A stretch of 64,000 nucleotides of DNA, taken from positions 124,001 to 188,000 of the forward strand of contig CAXKVR010000044.1 in the NCBI GenBank assembly GCA_964058845.1, written 5' to 3'. The notes beneath the pieces were generated by a model that did no database searches, was not told the origin of the DNA, and was given only the letters and a program-made list of their open reading frames with translations. Shown here in pieces: positions 23,518-34,389 of this stretch. Origin of the DNA: Carex sylvatica. Its lineage: Eukaryota > Streptophyta > Magnoliopsida > Poales > Cyperaceae. The translations under genes were made by a program, and so were the position numbers. Positions within the stretch are counted from its first letter, which is position 1. Each line of letters begins with the position of its first letter.

Positions 23518-23862
23518 TTGCAATCGTGTTATGCCATTTGGTTCCGAATCGATGCTTATCGATCAAATAGAAAAGGTGTGGTTCCATCCATTGAAGAGCC
23601 CTTGGAGCTGTTTTGCGACAATAGTGGAGCTGTTGCACAAATCAAGGAGCCAAGATCACACCACAGGGTCAAATACATGGATCGAAAATACTTTGTTATT
23701 CGAGACTTCATAAAAGAAGGCAAAATAAATATATTAAAGGTGGACACAGATAGTAACACAGCAGATCTGCTAACAAAGCCCTTATCTCAAGCCAAAGGTG
23801 AAATGCACTTTCACGCCATGGGTCTGAAAGAACATGGAGAGTGGATAGAGATATTAGAGTGA
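23518..23862 (+). pseudogene. Ty1/copia RNase H 3' fragment
   Basis: The open frame reads PLELFCDNSGAVAQIKEPRS, HHRVKYMDRKYFVIRDFI, and NTADLLTKPLSQAKGEMH followed by a GL-containing tail. This is the C-terminal RNase H end of copia polyproteins (CDN, H-R-K, AD-x-x-TKPL). The N-terminal residues are not conserved, and RT and integrase are missing upstream, where the CACTA right end lies 110 bp away. At 23878, TGTCACACCCCCGATC could be the start of an LTR, but no matching end was found. Confidence 0.88.
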
Positions 23863-24311
23863 GTCGAGAGAACAACCTGTCACACCCCCGATCTAGAGGT
23901 GCAACGATCCTGCTGCGTCTATTTACCATTCAATATTTATAATATAAGGCATGAATCTTTTTATACATTGTCAATATCATCCATTATTTTTACCACACCC
24001 AATTTATTGACAATAATTATCTGATATTTTATAGTGGATGATACTAGAGATATACTCTCTGCACCCTGTCAGATATAATAAACCCAAATCTCATACCTTT
24101 AGGTAGCCCTGCTGTCAATTATAACCTGGAAGCGCTCTTTATCTTTGTATAATAAACCAGTAACTCACAATGAGAAACGAGTGAGAAATAATTTATTATT
24201 TCTCAGTGCAAATTGTCACTCAGATGATTGGATTCGAAGGAAATCCACATTTAGAATAAAATCACCGCATGAGAAATAAACAGTTCATTTCATAATAAAG
24301 AATGCAAATGC

Positions 24312-24498
24312 TAGAAAATTTTAAAAAAAATTCAAACGTGGGAGAGTTGTGAAGCGAAGAATTAAAAAAAAATAAAGTCGTTCTAGATACGTTTTAAAAT
24401 TTAGTCCCATAGTTCACATTGAAACAAGTGTCTCTTGATATATAAGCATTCTACTTCAGCAGTGAACAGAGAAATTACGAATTTCAAATAATATTAGG
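24312..24498. repeat. 187-bp direct repeat, copy 1
   Basis: Over 90% identical to 24748-24935 by eye; spans TAGAAAATTT to AATATTAGG. Contains GTCCCATAG 35 bases before TATATAAG. Confidence 0.9.
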
Positions 24499-24747
24499 TC
24501 ATATGAACTTTAAGATACAAAATACTAATTATTAGACATGGAATATGTAATTGGTAAAGAAAACATATAGATATATAATTTGTTAGTTATATAAATGAAG
24601 TCATATAAATCTTTTAATTAAATATAGATTATGTAATTTGTAAAAAAAGTAAGGGGTAAAATTTCTCCTCTCTACTGGATGAATCCAGTGAAATGTGGCA
24701 ACATATGAAAAGAAAATATTATCAGATTGTCAGCCATTACTGTGAAA

Positions 24748-24935
24748 TAGAAAATTTCAAAAAAAAATTCAAACGTGGGAGAGTTGTGAAGCGAAGACTT
24801 TAAAAAAAATGAAGTCGTTCTGGATACGTTTTAAAATTTAGTCCCACAGTTCACATTGAAACAAGTGTCTATTGATATATAAGCATTCTACTTCAGCAGT
24901 GAACAGAGAAATTACGAATTTTAAATAATATTAGG
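24748..24935. repeat. 187-bp direct repeat, copy 2
   Basis: Second copy, 436 bases after the first. Contains GTCCCACAG at 24841 and TATATAAG at 24876, again 35 bases apart. Confidence 0.9.
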
Positions 24936-25031
24936 CCCTGTTCAGATGCCACGAAAACAATGCTACGCAGAACAGGCCTTGATAAGATTGGAGCTACCCC
25001 GGACAGTTGTAATTTTGGATCCGAATAGTGC

Positions 25032-25617
25032 GCTCTGTTTTCCCATTTGTTACGGAATCCATATTCAGATTTCTTTTTTGTATTGAATTAAAAATTATTC
25101 ATATCCGATCTGCTGAATTATTCATATCCGTTTAAGATTTAGCCCAAACCAAGTACAATTGTAGCGTGGATATCCGCTCTGTTTTTCCATTTGTTACGGA
25201 ATTCATATTCAGATTTCTTTTTTTGTATTGAATTAAAAATTATCCATATTCGATCTGCTAAATTATTTATATTCGTTTAAGATTTAGCCCAAACCAAGTA
25301 CAATTGTACACCACCTACATGAGTGCGCTCTGTTTTCCCATTTGTAACGGAATCCATATTCATATTTCTTTTTTGTATTGAATTAAAAATTATCCATATC
25401 CGATCTGCTGAATTATTCATATCTGTTTAAGATTCAACCCAAACCAAGTACAATTGTAGTGCGGATATCCGCTCTTTTTTCCCATTTGTTACGGAATCCA
25501 TATTCAGATTTCTTTTTGGTATTGAATTAAAAATTATCCATATCCGATCTGCTAAATTATTCATATCCGTTTAAGATTCAGCCCAAACCAAGTACAATTG
25601 TACACCACCTACATGAA
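25032..25617. repeat. Four tandem units arranged as a duplicated dimer
   Basis: Units start at 25032, 25176, 25327 and 25471 with GCTCTGTTTTCCCATTTG. Units 1 and 3 (144 bp) end GGATATCC; units 2 and 4 (about 150 bp) end ACACCACCTACATGA. An A-B pair was therefore duplicated. The array ends 44 bp before the stop codon of PGG gene 2 and so overlaps its 3' UTR. Confidence 0.93.
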
Positions 25618-25660
25618 TTCCATTTATAAGCTGAAAAGCTTTAAATTCCCTTCTAAATGC

Positions 25661-26272
25661 TTACACCTGTTCTAATTCTCGATGCTGGTCAGTATTTGGC
25701 CTGCGCGGCCTTGAGCAGGGCATCATCTTGGCAATGTGCTGTAGCAAAGAGTAGTGATACGCAACCGAAATACCATATGTAAACACTCCACCCATCAGGA
25801 GAAAAATATAAATGGAAGATGTGACCAAGCGGCAGCTGCCGGCTGCATAAGCTGCCATGAAACTAAACAAACCAAGCACCATTGAAATCTCCAAAACCTT
25901 AACACTTTTTCTGTCACGATAGAAATTCTTGTTCATTAGCATAATAATAATCACTAAAGATGAGAGGAAGGAGATTGCATTGCAATAAAAGAATGCTTGG
26001 TATCGGTCAAAATATCTGTCATGAAGTATCGGCATGCCCGCCACGATATGATGGTCTGGATCATCTTCTTGCCAAATGCCACCAGGCGGGTTAAGGCCCG
26101 CTTGGTATGTCGACCCGGCTGCTAAAATGGCTACAATCATAAGCCCTCCCCTTATTTCCTTGAAGAAATCTTGGTCGTCGGAATCTCGTGGAGTTGTGGG
26201 GTTCAGCCCATTCTGCAGAGGTGCCTCATCTGTCTCAGAATTAGGGGCATTTGCTGGGTTTATTTGAGCCAT
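25661..26272 (-). CDS. PGG-domain four-helix membrane protein, 203 aa (gene 2)
   Basis: Starts at the ATG at 26272 (MAQINPANAPNSETDEAP), ends TAA at 25661. A short acidic N-terminus (1-35) is followed by FFKEIRGGLMIVAILAAGST and the signature QAGLNPPGG (PGG at 63-65). Three more hydrophobic segments lie near 92-113, 126-146 and 149-172, and the tail is basic/polar. Long blocks are identical to gene 1 (YQAFFYCNAISFLSSLVIII, AAYAAGSCRLVTSSIYIFLL), pointing to a fairly recent duplication. No ankyrin repeats. Probably a membrane protein; function unknown. The promoter resembles that of gene 1. Confidence 0.92.
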   Translation of the reverse strand: MAQINPANAPNSETDEAPLQNGLNPTTPRDSDDQDFFKEIRGGLMIVAILAAGSTYQAGLNPPGGIWQEDDPDHHIVAGMPILHDRYFDRYQAFFYCNAISFLSSLVIIIMLMNKNFYRDRKSVKVLEISMVLGLFSFMAAYAAGSCRLVTSSIYIFLLMGGVFTYGISVAYHYSLLQHIAKMMPCSRPRRPNTDQHRELEQV

Positions 26273-26357
26273 TTTTTTAGCTTGGAAGAAATAGGCAGAT
26301 GGGGGAGAGGAATGAAAGCAGCTGTTTTCAGTCTGACTCTCTGAGGAAGGTTTTGGG

Positions 26358-26364
26358 CTTTATA
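26358..26364 (-). promoter_or_regulatory. TATA box of PGG gene 2
   Basis: Minus-strand TATAAAG followed by CCCAAAACCTTCC, 86 bases before the ATG; parallels gene 1. Confidence 0.7.
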
Positions 26365-27084
26365 ACCCCTGTTGTGAGCTTAATTATTTTTTATTTAATG
26401 GAAGTTTAACCCAAATTTGACATGTAAAAATGTATTTCTTGATGTAATTTTCTTTCTTGAGGAATTCGAGAGAGATCAGGTCTACATGGAGTTGTTGAAT
26501 TTTCTATGAAGTTTCTAGTAATGAGATGGGAAGGCGCTCTGGCGTAGTAATGCTCGCTTTGTTGTACATACTTCGTCAATCTGTAATGAATAAATTGGGT
26601 GGGATGGACTCCAATTCTATAAATAACGCGGGTTGCGGGCCACTTGACGGCTATTAGAGGTGCATTTTGCGAATCTTGAAGAAGGTGCGCAAATCTTGAG
26701 ACTGTCTGCACAGTGTAATCTCCACTGCAGCTAGGCATGCGATCTGATTCAATCCACCTCCCTCATGTCTACCTAACTATTCGTCCATTTAATTATATTA
26801 GAGTAAGGCTTGGATACTATGAATACGGTTTAAAAAAATTATTTAATAAATTTTAAATTTTAATTTAAAGAACTCAGTAAATTAATTATACAATGAACTT
26901 ATAGAATACCTGTTACGTTACGAAATTTTTACAATTAATTTTTAAGTGATTTAAAAGTAAGAATCGAAAATCGTGCTAACAAAATAGAAGTTTAAACCTT
27001 AATTAAGGTTTTTCTAGATAAGTAAATCAAGTGTGAATCGAAACCGCATCGAAAATACGAATTTCTGAAACTTTATAGGCTCAG

Positions 27085-27470
27085 TGCGTCCGCACTGATG
27101 GTGAGTGCGGATGAGTGATCTGCACTGACTCCAGTTTCTTTTTCTGAAATCTAACTAAGTCCTGAGTACGGGTGTCTTGACCTGCACTGAATTTTAATAC
27201 AGACGCATTAGGCTCGGACTTTTTCTTGTTCAGTGCCAATTTGATGAAAATTCGACTAAGTACTGAGTGCGTCCGCACTCATGAATTTCCTGTGATTTTC
27301 TGAATTCCTAAAATCTATCCAACTGATTAGTGCGGGTGACTGACCCGCACTGGATATTAGTGCGTCCGCACTGTAGTATTTTTCTGTATTTTCTGAACCG
27401 TTTAAATTCTACCAAGTGCTGAGTGCGGGTGGCCGACCCCGCACTGAAAATGAGTGCGTCCGCACTCAGA
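27085..27470 (+). repeat. GCGTCCGCACT modules in the LTR U3
   Basis: GTGCGTCCGCACTG, TGAGTGCGGGTG and GACCCGCACTG alternate about five times at spacings of roughly 50-90 bases, separated by TTTCTGAATT-like linkers. Confidence 0.75.
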
Positions 27471-28792
27471 GAGACTTTTAACCAAAATTTCAGATTTCTT
27501 TCTTTTTCTCTCTCTTTCTCCTCCGTCCCTTTCCCCTTTGTTTTGTGTGTTCCGCCAAAAGAAGAAGAAAAAGAGAGAGAGAGCTCCCTCCCCCTCTCAA
27601 ACCACCTAAAGTACCGAGAAATCGAAGGTAGAAGCGAGAAACCAACCGTAAATCTCTCCTAGCTCTCCTGTTGGTACTTATTTCTCTTCTCTCATCTTCT
27701 CTCAAAATCCAAAATTTTGTCACTTTTACGGTTCTCGTTTAAACCCAAAATTGGTGCACCAATTGTGAGTAATTCCTCTCCTTTGAGCTTCCTTATTGGT
27801 TATTTATCGATTATTTTCTCGATTTCATTTCAATTTTGGATTTCCAGTTTTAGAGTTTTGGGTACCAAATCCAAAATTTGAAAAATGTGGTTAATTGATT
27901 AGGCTAATTCAATCAAATAGACGTGTAATCGGTAAACCTCTCCCTCATCCTTGACATCTAGCGATTAATTCAAATTTTGACCAAATTAGGACTTAATTAA
28001 TCAGAAAATTGAATTGTTACGAGAACCAAAGTAGTGTGATGGTAAATTGATATACCTACAAATGAACATAATTGAAATTTTGTATGGTTTATAGGACCAA
28101 ATTGTAAATTATATAAAAGTATATGGATTTTGTTAAGAAAGGTATAAAGCACTAAAATAACTTAAGGAAACCTCTCGATCGTCGAACAAAGATTTAAATC
28201 AAGGATATCTGTTAATATAGGTGTAGGCTCGGTTGAGCAAGATTTCGTGGAACCTTTCGAAACGTCTGAACCATAAGTGCACTATACGCTCTTTGTAACC
28301 AGGTGTGGGATTTTTAGACTTGTTTAATGTTTCATTTTCATAAATTAAATTCTTTATCGATTGCCGTGTTATTTGCTTGATTGTTGCATAACTTGGAATT
28401 CATGTTGTATATTTGATTATTGCATAATTGGAATGGCTTTAAATTAGGTGCATAACCAAATTAATGTAGGACCGAATTGTTGTGATATGGTTGATTTGCA
28501 TATTTGTATGGTTGTCAATAGAATTGTTCTATTATGGTTTGATTTTGGTTGGAAGTCACCATGAATTGCTGATTGTGAAATTAATTGTGAATGAATTGGT
28601 GAAGTTGAGTTGTATAGCTGACTTTGACCTTGTGAACGAACTTGCAAAGTTGAGCTGTATAGCTGACTTTGATCCCATGATCCTTCTGGCGCCTTAGGTG
28701 AATGACCCTCATGGTTTCCCAGTACCGGTTAGAATGAGGGGTGGGTAACTCTATACACATATATATATATATATACATACATATAGATATAT

Positions 28793-28829
<37 letters not shown>

Positions 28830-28832
<3 letters not shown>

Positions 28833-29254
28833 GTTGGCTACTATGCTTATATAAGCATATCCTCACATATGCTTATAACTCATTTTTTTGCTTCCAATGT
28901 CCAAATGGTCGATCTGAACCGTTAGATGTGATCTCTATATTGAAATGTGCTTGGAGACTAAATTTTACATTTTTCTGAATTTTTTTACTATTTATTAAGC
29001 AACTTTGAAAATCGCTGATCCAACGGTGGCTGCACAAAACAGTAAAATCAGCAGCCACCGTTGGATTAATAATTTTCAAAGTGGCTTAATAAATAGTAAA
29101 AAAATTCAGAAAAATGTAAAATTTAGTCTCCAAGCACATTTCAATATAGAGATCACATCTAACGGTTCAGATCGACCATTTGGACATTGGAAACACAAAA
29201 ATGAGTTATAAGCATATGTGGAGATATGCTTATATAAGCATAGTAGCCAACCTC
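28830..29254. mobile_element. Palindromic MITE in a TA array, copy 2 (425 bp)
   Basis: GAGGTTGGCTACTATGCTTA to the complementary end CATAGTAGCCAACCTC, both flanked by (TA)n. Near-identical to 17135-17558. Nested inside the solo LTR. Confidence 0.9.
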
Positions 29255-30711
29255 TATATATATATATACATATACATATATATATTTATATATTGATATT
29301 GATATTGATTGTGATTGTGATTGTGGGTGACTCATGTGTAACGTCTGTGGCTCGGGGGCATTATCATACGTGATAATGCATTTGGAATGTCAATTGAAGG
29401 TTACGATATTTCGAACGATTTCAAAGTGAATTTTCATTATATGACTTTAAACCAGACTTTAGTAAACGGTTAAGCCAAAGCACTGCAGATGGGTGTCAGA
29501 TAAAGGGTCCAGCTCGGTGGAACATCTATAGGTGTCAGTAACCCTACAGATGAGGGTCAGATAAAAAGGGTCCAGCTCGGTGGAACATCTGTAGGTGCTA
29601 CTAGTCTTATGAAAATGAGTTAAGCCCGTTATGTTTTCGTTTGAACTTCACCTTGAAAATTTCATTAGTTGTATTTCATTTGATTATTTGTTGTCAAGCA
29701 TACGCATTAATTTATATATATATGGTGGTAGAACTGTTAATGTGATTTTGTATGGATTTCATTTTGTGAACATGGAGTCTGATTACAAGTTCAATAAACT
29801 GATTGTGGTAAATTCACACTGAGAATAAAATTCTCACCCCCACCCTTTTGGGTTATTTTACAGGTTTTGGTGCGACTGAGTCTGGGGAGGCACGTGAGTA
29901 GTAGGCTCCCGGTATATGTCACCATTACCTCAGTAGTTATTTTGTTATTTGACTAAAGATGTGTATATATATATTGATTTTGTTGTATAGCTCTCTATGT
30001 CATACCTAATGGTTGGTATCCGTATGAGATACCTTTGATATGTTATAGTTTTACCAGTCTCGTGTACTTTGATTATTATATATGAACTTTTTATATATAT
30101 ATATTTTTTTTTTTGTCATGTATTTCTGAGTGTATGTTGAACTGCCTTGTAAGCATATATAGAGTTGTATGATTACGGCAGGGGACTGTCGCGACCCGTG
30201 GCCGTGGGGTGTGACAATACCAAATTTATTATTTTTGAAATTTTTATAGTAGTTTTTATGATTTGTGAATATGACAAAAGATGATCTAAAAATAAAAAAT
30301 TTACCGATATTTTAGACCATCTTTCATAAATGATAAGAAATAGTAAAAAAAAATTTCAAAAATAGTAAAAATTAGTATTCTATAAGTTCATTATATAACC
30401 AATTTAATGAGCTACTTAAAATAAAATTTTAAATTTATACGATAGATTTTTGTAACCGTAGCACATATGATCTTATGCTATTTATAGCACTTAAGTCTTA
30501 CTCATTATATTAATCATTAATATTTATTAACCAATGATAGAAATATTATAATTTAGAGACGTGATAACAGTCAATCAACTAAAATTCCCCGCAATTCTCC
30601 AACTATAACAGTCAAAACAATTCAACGGTTAGACCACTTTCTAGCTAGAAGGTTGGCGTATGCCGTATTCAGGAAAGTCACCGCTATCCGGACATACAGA
30701 CTTGATCCAAG

Positions 30712-31315
30712 TAGGGGTACTATACGGGTCCAACTATTTTCATACTCATATTCACTAAAAATTGATCTTATTCATATTCTACTTATAACTGTTAAGAATT
30801 TGCCTCTCTGTATTCTACTCATATCTGTTAAAATTAGCGGGTAATAAAACGGTAGTGGACAAATAACAAATAATACAAATATAATAGTTTTATTATTGTC
30901 ACAAATTAACTATTAAAACTTATCATGTTATACATATACAATCACAATTACTAATATAAAATTAAAATATAAATATACAATTAATTGTAAGTAATAATTT
31001 TTATTAAGAAAAAAAAATTAAAATCACAAATAACTTTTCTAACAAATTTAATTCCTTAACTAAATAAGAAAACATTCAAATAAAAAAGAAAAATATTTAG
31101 CATAATATTTTTCTTATGATATAATTTATTTTATATAATTATTCGTTACGAAATAACTATTAACTGTATCCATATTCGTTTATCTAACGAATAAAAATCG
31201 TTATCTATATCTATACCTAATAAGTTAATAAAAAGAAAAAAAATCTTATCCATACCTGTCTTACTCTTATCAAATACGATACGAATAAGATAAATGGGTG
31301 TCATTAACACCCCTA
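30712..31315. mobile_element. hAT-type MITE (604 bp), TSD GATCCAAG
   Basis: TIRs TAGGGGTACTA (left) and ACACCCCTA (right). Perfect 8-bp duplication GATCCAAG at 30704-30711 and 31316-31323. GATACG/ATACGAAT words near the ends; AT-rich core. Same family as 36202-36713. Confidence 0.87.
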
Positions 31316-31395
31316 GATCCAAGTCTTAATAGCAATGTTATTATAATCGGATCGGATCGGATATTTAATTAACCGAAAATAAATCATATTTGAAT

Positions 31396-31597
31396 GGGAA
31401 TAGCTTGGGTCCGATGGTCATTGGATCCAAAGTGGTTCCAACGGGTTCGCTCACCATCGGATTTGCTTTAGAATTCACGCTCACACTTTTACATATGCTT
31501 TAAAATTCGTGCGCATGAATGCTAAAGCAAATCTGATGGTAAACAAACCCATTAAAATCACTTTGAATCTAATGACTATTAAATCCAAGTCTGTTCC
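31396..31597. mobile_element. Mutator-type MITE (202 bp)
   Basis: GGGAATAGCTTGGGTCCGAT pairs with the right end CCAAGTCTGTTCC, and the arms meet in the middle (GATTTGCTTTAG). Flanks TATTTGAAT (31387-31395) and TATCTGAAT (31598-31606) are a 9-bp TSD with one mismatch. Confidence 0.8.
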
Positions 31598-31739
31598 TAT
31601 CTGAATACATGTCAGAGTTCCATTCTTTAAAGGACCGTTCATGTTAATGAATTGGTCAAAACCATTTTGACTGGCCGCTTTTCATAAAAAAACCACGGAC
31701 CATGCAGTGAAATTGCATCTTTGCTTCGCTGGCGTCGTT

Positions 31740-32085
31740 AAATCGACTTTAAATGTAAATTTAAACTGAAATTGTATATCTTACGAGTGATTCATCTGCA
31801 TATAAAAAATTTAAATATTTAAATTAATTTAATATAAAGTAAAGCGATTAAAAAACGTTCAAAAAATAAATACATTAAAATTAATTTATTAACCTTCTAA
31901 TTTTGACCAATTGACTTTATACTAAATTAATTCGAATGTTTAAAAATTTTGCATGTAGACACATCACTCGTACTGTGGACGGATTTTAACGATTCAAATT
32001 CGTCATATGAAGTCAATTTGATGGATTTTAGACTTGAGTTCACCAAAGAGCTTGGTGAACTCAAAAACATCCTAGTTGTATTCAT
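31740..32085. mobile_element. MITE fragment, CTAGGATGTT family
   Basis: The right end reads GAACTCAAAAACATCCTAG. The body is an inverted relative of 22206-22500. The left terminus is missing. Confidence 0.6.
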
Positions 32086-32089
32086 AAAG

Positions 32090-34019
32090 ATTTAATATAA
32101 CTTCTGAATCGACTTTTTCAAATTTAATAATATAAATATGAGTCCATATAGCACATACCACTTTGTAATATGCATATTAACATAGCCTCACTTTAATTAT
32201 TTATATTATATATATTATGTAGATTTTGTTACAAATTTAAAATCGTTAAATTATATATTTTCAGTTAATGGATGGATACTTTATGTTAATAGAAGTGGAT
32301 AATCTAGTGTTGGATTGACAAGGTAGAGAAGATAGATTCCACACTCCACAGACGCGGTATTTAGATAAATAATAATTGATAGTGTAATTGTTTAGGAAAC
32401 AGGATGAGCTTAACGTGGCTGAATTTTGTTAGCGTACTCAGTAATTTATTCACATTGAATAATTCATCCCTGGCGCATGTGTACTTGTTTGTTTTTGTAA
32501 GAAAAAAAATGGTATTTAGTTTAGGTATTCAAGTTTCATCCTAAATATCGTGTTTTCTATTCTCGCGAACAAAATTACAACATTTGCAGAACAAATTCAC
32601 ATAGTAATCAATATTCATTACAATAATTTTAATAGATAAAACGTAATTTACATATGTCTAGCTGGTTCATACAATAAGAGCTGATATGTACGGTTGTTGC
32701 AAGCAATAATATTAGTTTAGTTTAAACCTTAACAATATTTTCTATTAAATTATGTAATATGTTAATGGAATTATAAGTCCTCATCCGCATGATAAGTTAA
32801 CTCAATAAAAAAAATTATCTATATCCTCTATCGTCATTTTTTTCTTGTTGTTGGCTATTTATATGGACTAAGAAGTTTTGCTTATTTTCAACTAGCAATT
32901 GAATCAACAATATATTTAGTTATTATATTTATCTTTATTTACATTCATTTTGTCAATTTATTACAAAAGCACAACAAATATACCACCTGAGACTCTTCAA
33001 TCAACCAAATAAAACTATATACATATTATATTGTTTTGGCATGCAACGTACTAATTAAAATTTTCCGTACTTTTAAGATCCTAAACAAAATATTACAAAA
33101 TAACTTACAAACACGGCCTCAATTTTTGTTTCATATTTAACATATTTTACTCGTACAGTTGAGGTAAATAATTTAGAAATAAATATAATATTTTCTGAAA
33201 CTTGTAACACATTCTATACGAACATATAATAGTTTAACTTTTGTTGAGAAATCATTGAAATTAATAAATTTGTTCGGGCTTATGTGCAAAAATTGAGGCA
33301 CCCATTTTTAAAAAAAAATAGAATCAAATTTATTCTTTTCAACTTGAACAAACACTATTAATTTAATTTTTATAAAAAAAAACTTCAGACAAAAATGCAT
33401 TTGATAGAATCAGTGGAGCTATTTTAAATAGAATCAATTCGCAGAATCGGTGGAGACATTTTATAATCCGTCTCTATGAATCAGTGGAGTTATTTTATGA
33501 TCCGTCTATACAATCTATTCAATAGCAAATGGTTCTACCATTTCTAATTTGGAACTAATTTTTATAAAAATCAAATTAATAGTACTTATTTCATTAAAAT
33601 ATTTAAAATTGGTTCTTTTTAAAAAAAAAATCCGCCGGCTAGCCCCGCCCCGATGATGATCCTATCCAAGGATGCATTATGCTTCAACAGTTTAGACAGT
33701 TGGATGCTGATCTAGAAGCTGAAATAGTTGGATGAAACCGCCTACAAGGCAGCTTGAACCAATGCGATATGAATTCATCAGTCATCACGGAACTTTTGCT
33801 GAAAACTAACCGTAAAAGCAGAAGCTAAGGCGACGTAGATAAAAAAAACTAACTACAGTAATTAGCTTTTATAAATCATTTCTTTTCAACACTAGCAATT
33901 AATTTTGAATTTAATAACTTATACAAATAATAAAATATTTTATATTATCTATAAATATTTATATATTATTTAAATTGTACAATAATTAACTATCTCTAAA
34001 TTATACTAGAATTATTTTT
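32090..34019. other. AT-rich interval, no gene seen
   Basis: 33405-33530 repeats the words AATCAGTGGAG and TTTTATGATCCGTCT three times. A GC-richer island at 33640-33790 is not recognisable. Confidence 0.45.
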
Positions 34020-34027
34020 GTATCATC

Positions 34028-34215
34028 CAGTTTTGTAAATAATGGTATGCACTCGTTGGATGGACAAAGTACTGTCAAACGATTAATTGAGAATAATCGA
34101 GAATAATCGGCCATAATTGGAAAAATAAAGAAATTAATTGGAAAATTCTTTGACGGTTCCACCAACGACTAATCGGACGATTAATCGGTCTAAACGGACA
34201 TTTTTTACAACACTG
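34028..34215. mobile_element. Small hAT MITE (188 bp), TSD GTATCATC
   Basis: CAGTTTTGTAAATAATGG (left) and TTTTTTACAACACTG (right), flanked by GTATCATC at 34020-34027 and 34216-34223. Terminal family as at 19067-19854. Confidence 0.87.
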
Positions 34216-34389
34216 GTATCATCAACTGTGTCACAGTGCCAGAATTCTTACTTTAGAGCATTCAATTTGACCAAGAACAAGAAATGTAACTAATACATAA
34301 ATCAAATAAGGATTTAACTCTTCAAGGGCTGTCTGGCAGAAGATATGAAATATTCGAATATATATGAAGAAAAAGAAAACAAGCTCTGC

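Larger units (their letters stand above)
26911..30216 (+). mobile_element. Solo LTR of 3.3 kb (probably Ty3/gypsy), TSD ATACC
   Basis: Begins TGTTACGTTACGAAATTTTT and ends GGCCGTGGGGTGTGACA, i.e. TG...CA, flanked by ATACC (26906-26910, 30217-30221). No internal coding region and no second LTR, so recombination has left one LTR. U3-like GC modules (27085-27470) precede a CT-rich leader (27488-27560), which supports plus orientation. The terminal consensus resembles gypsy LTRs as I remember them; family assignment is inference. A MITE (28830-29254) sits inside. Confidence 0.85.
26801..30503. mobile_element. Mutator-type MITE split by an LTR insertion
   Basis: Arms GAGTAAGGCTTGGATACTAT (left) and the complement of CACTTAAGTCTTACTC (right), with ATGAACTTATAGAATAC present in both arms. 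Perfect 9-bp TSD ATTATATTA at 26792-26800 and 30504-30512. Without the insert the MITE is about 392 bp. The centre of the hairpin lies near 30300. Confidence 0.88.

Noticed and set aside
23878..23935. TGTCACACCCC as the start of an intact LTR
   Set aside because: No matching LTR end or TSD found downstream.
26406..26738. 110-codon minus frame upstream of PGG gene 2
   Set aside because: ATG present but no recognisable domain. It lies just upstream of the gene 2 TATA box, and I could not support it as a gene.
28873..29211. Paired frames encoding similar peptides on both strands
   Set aside because: Produced by the palindromic MITE, not by genes.
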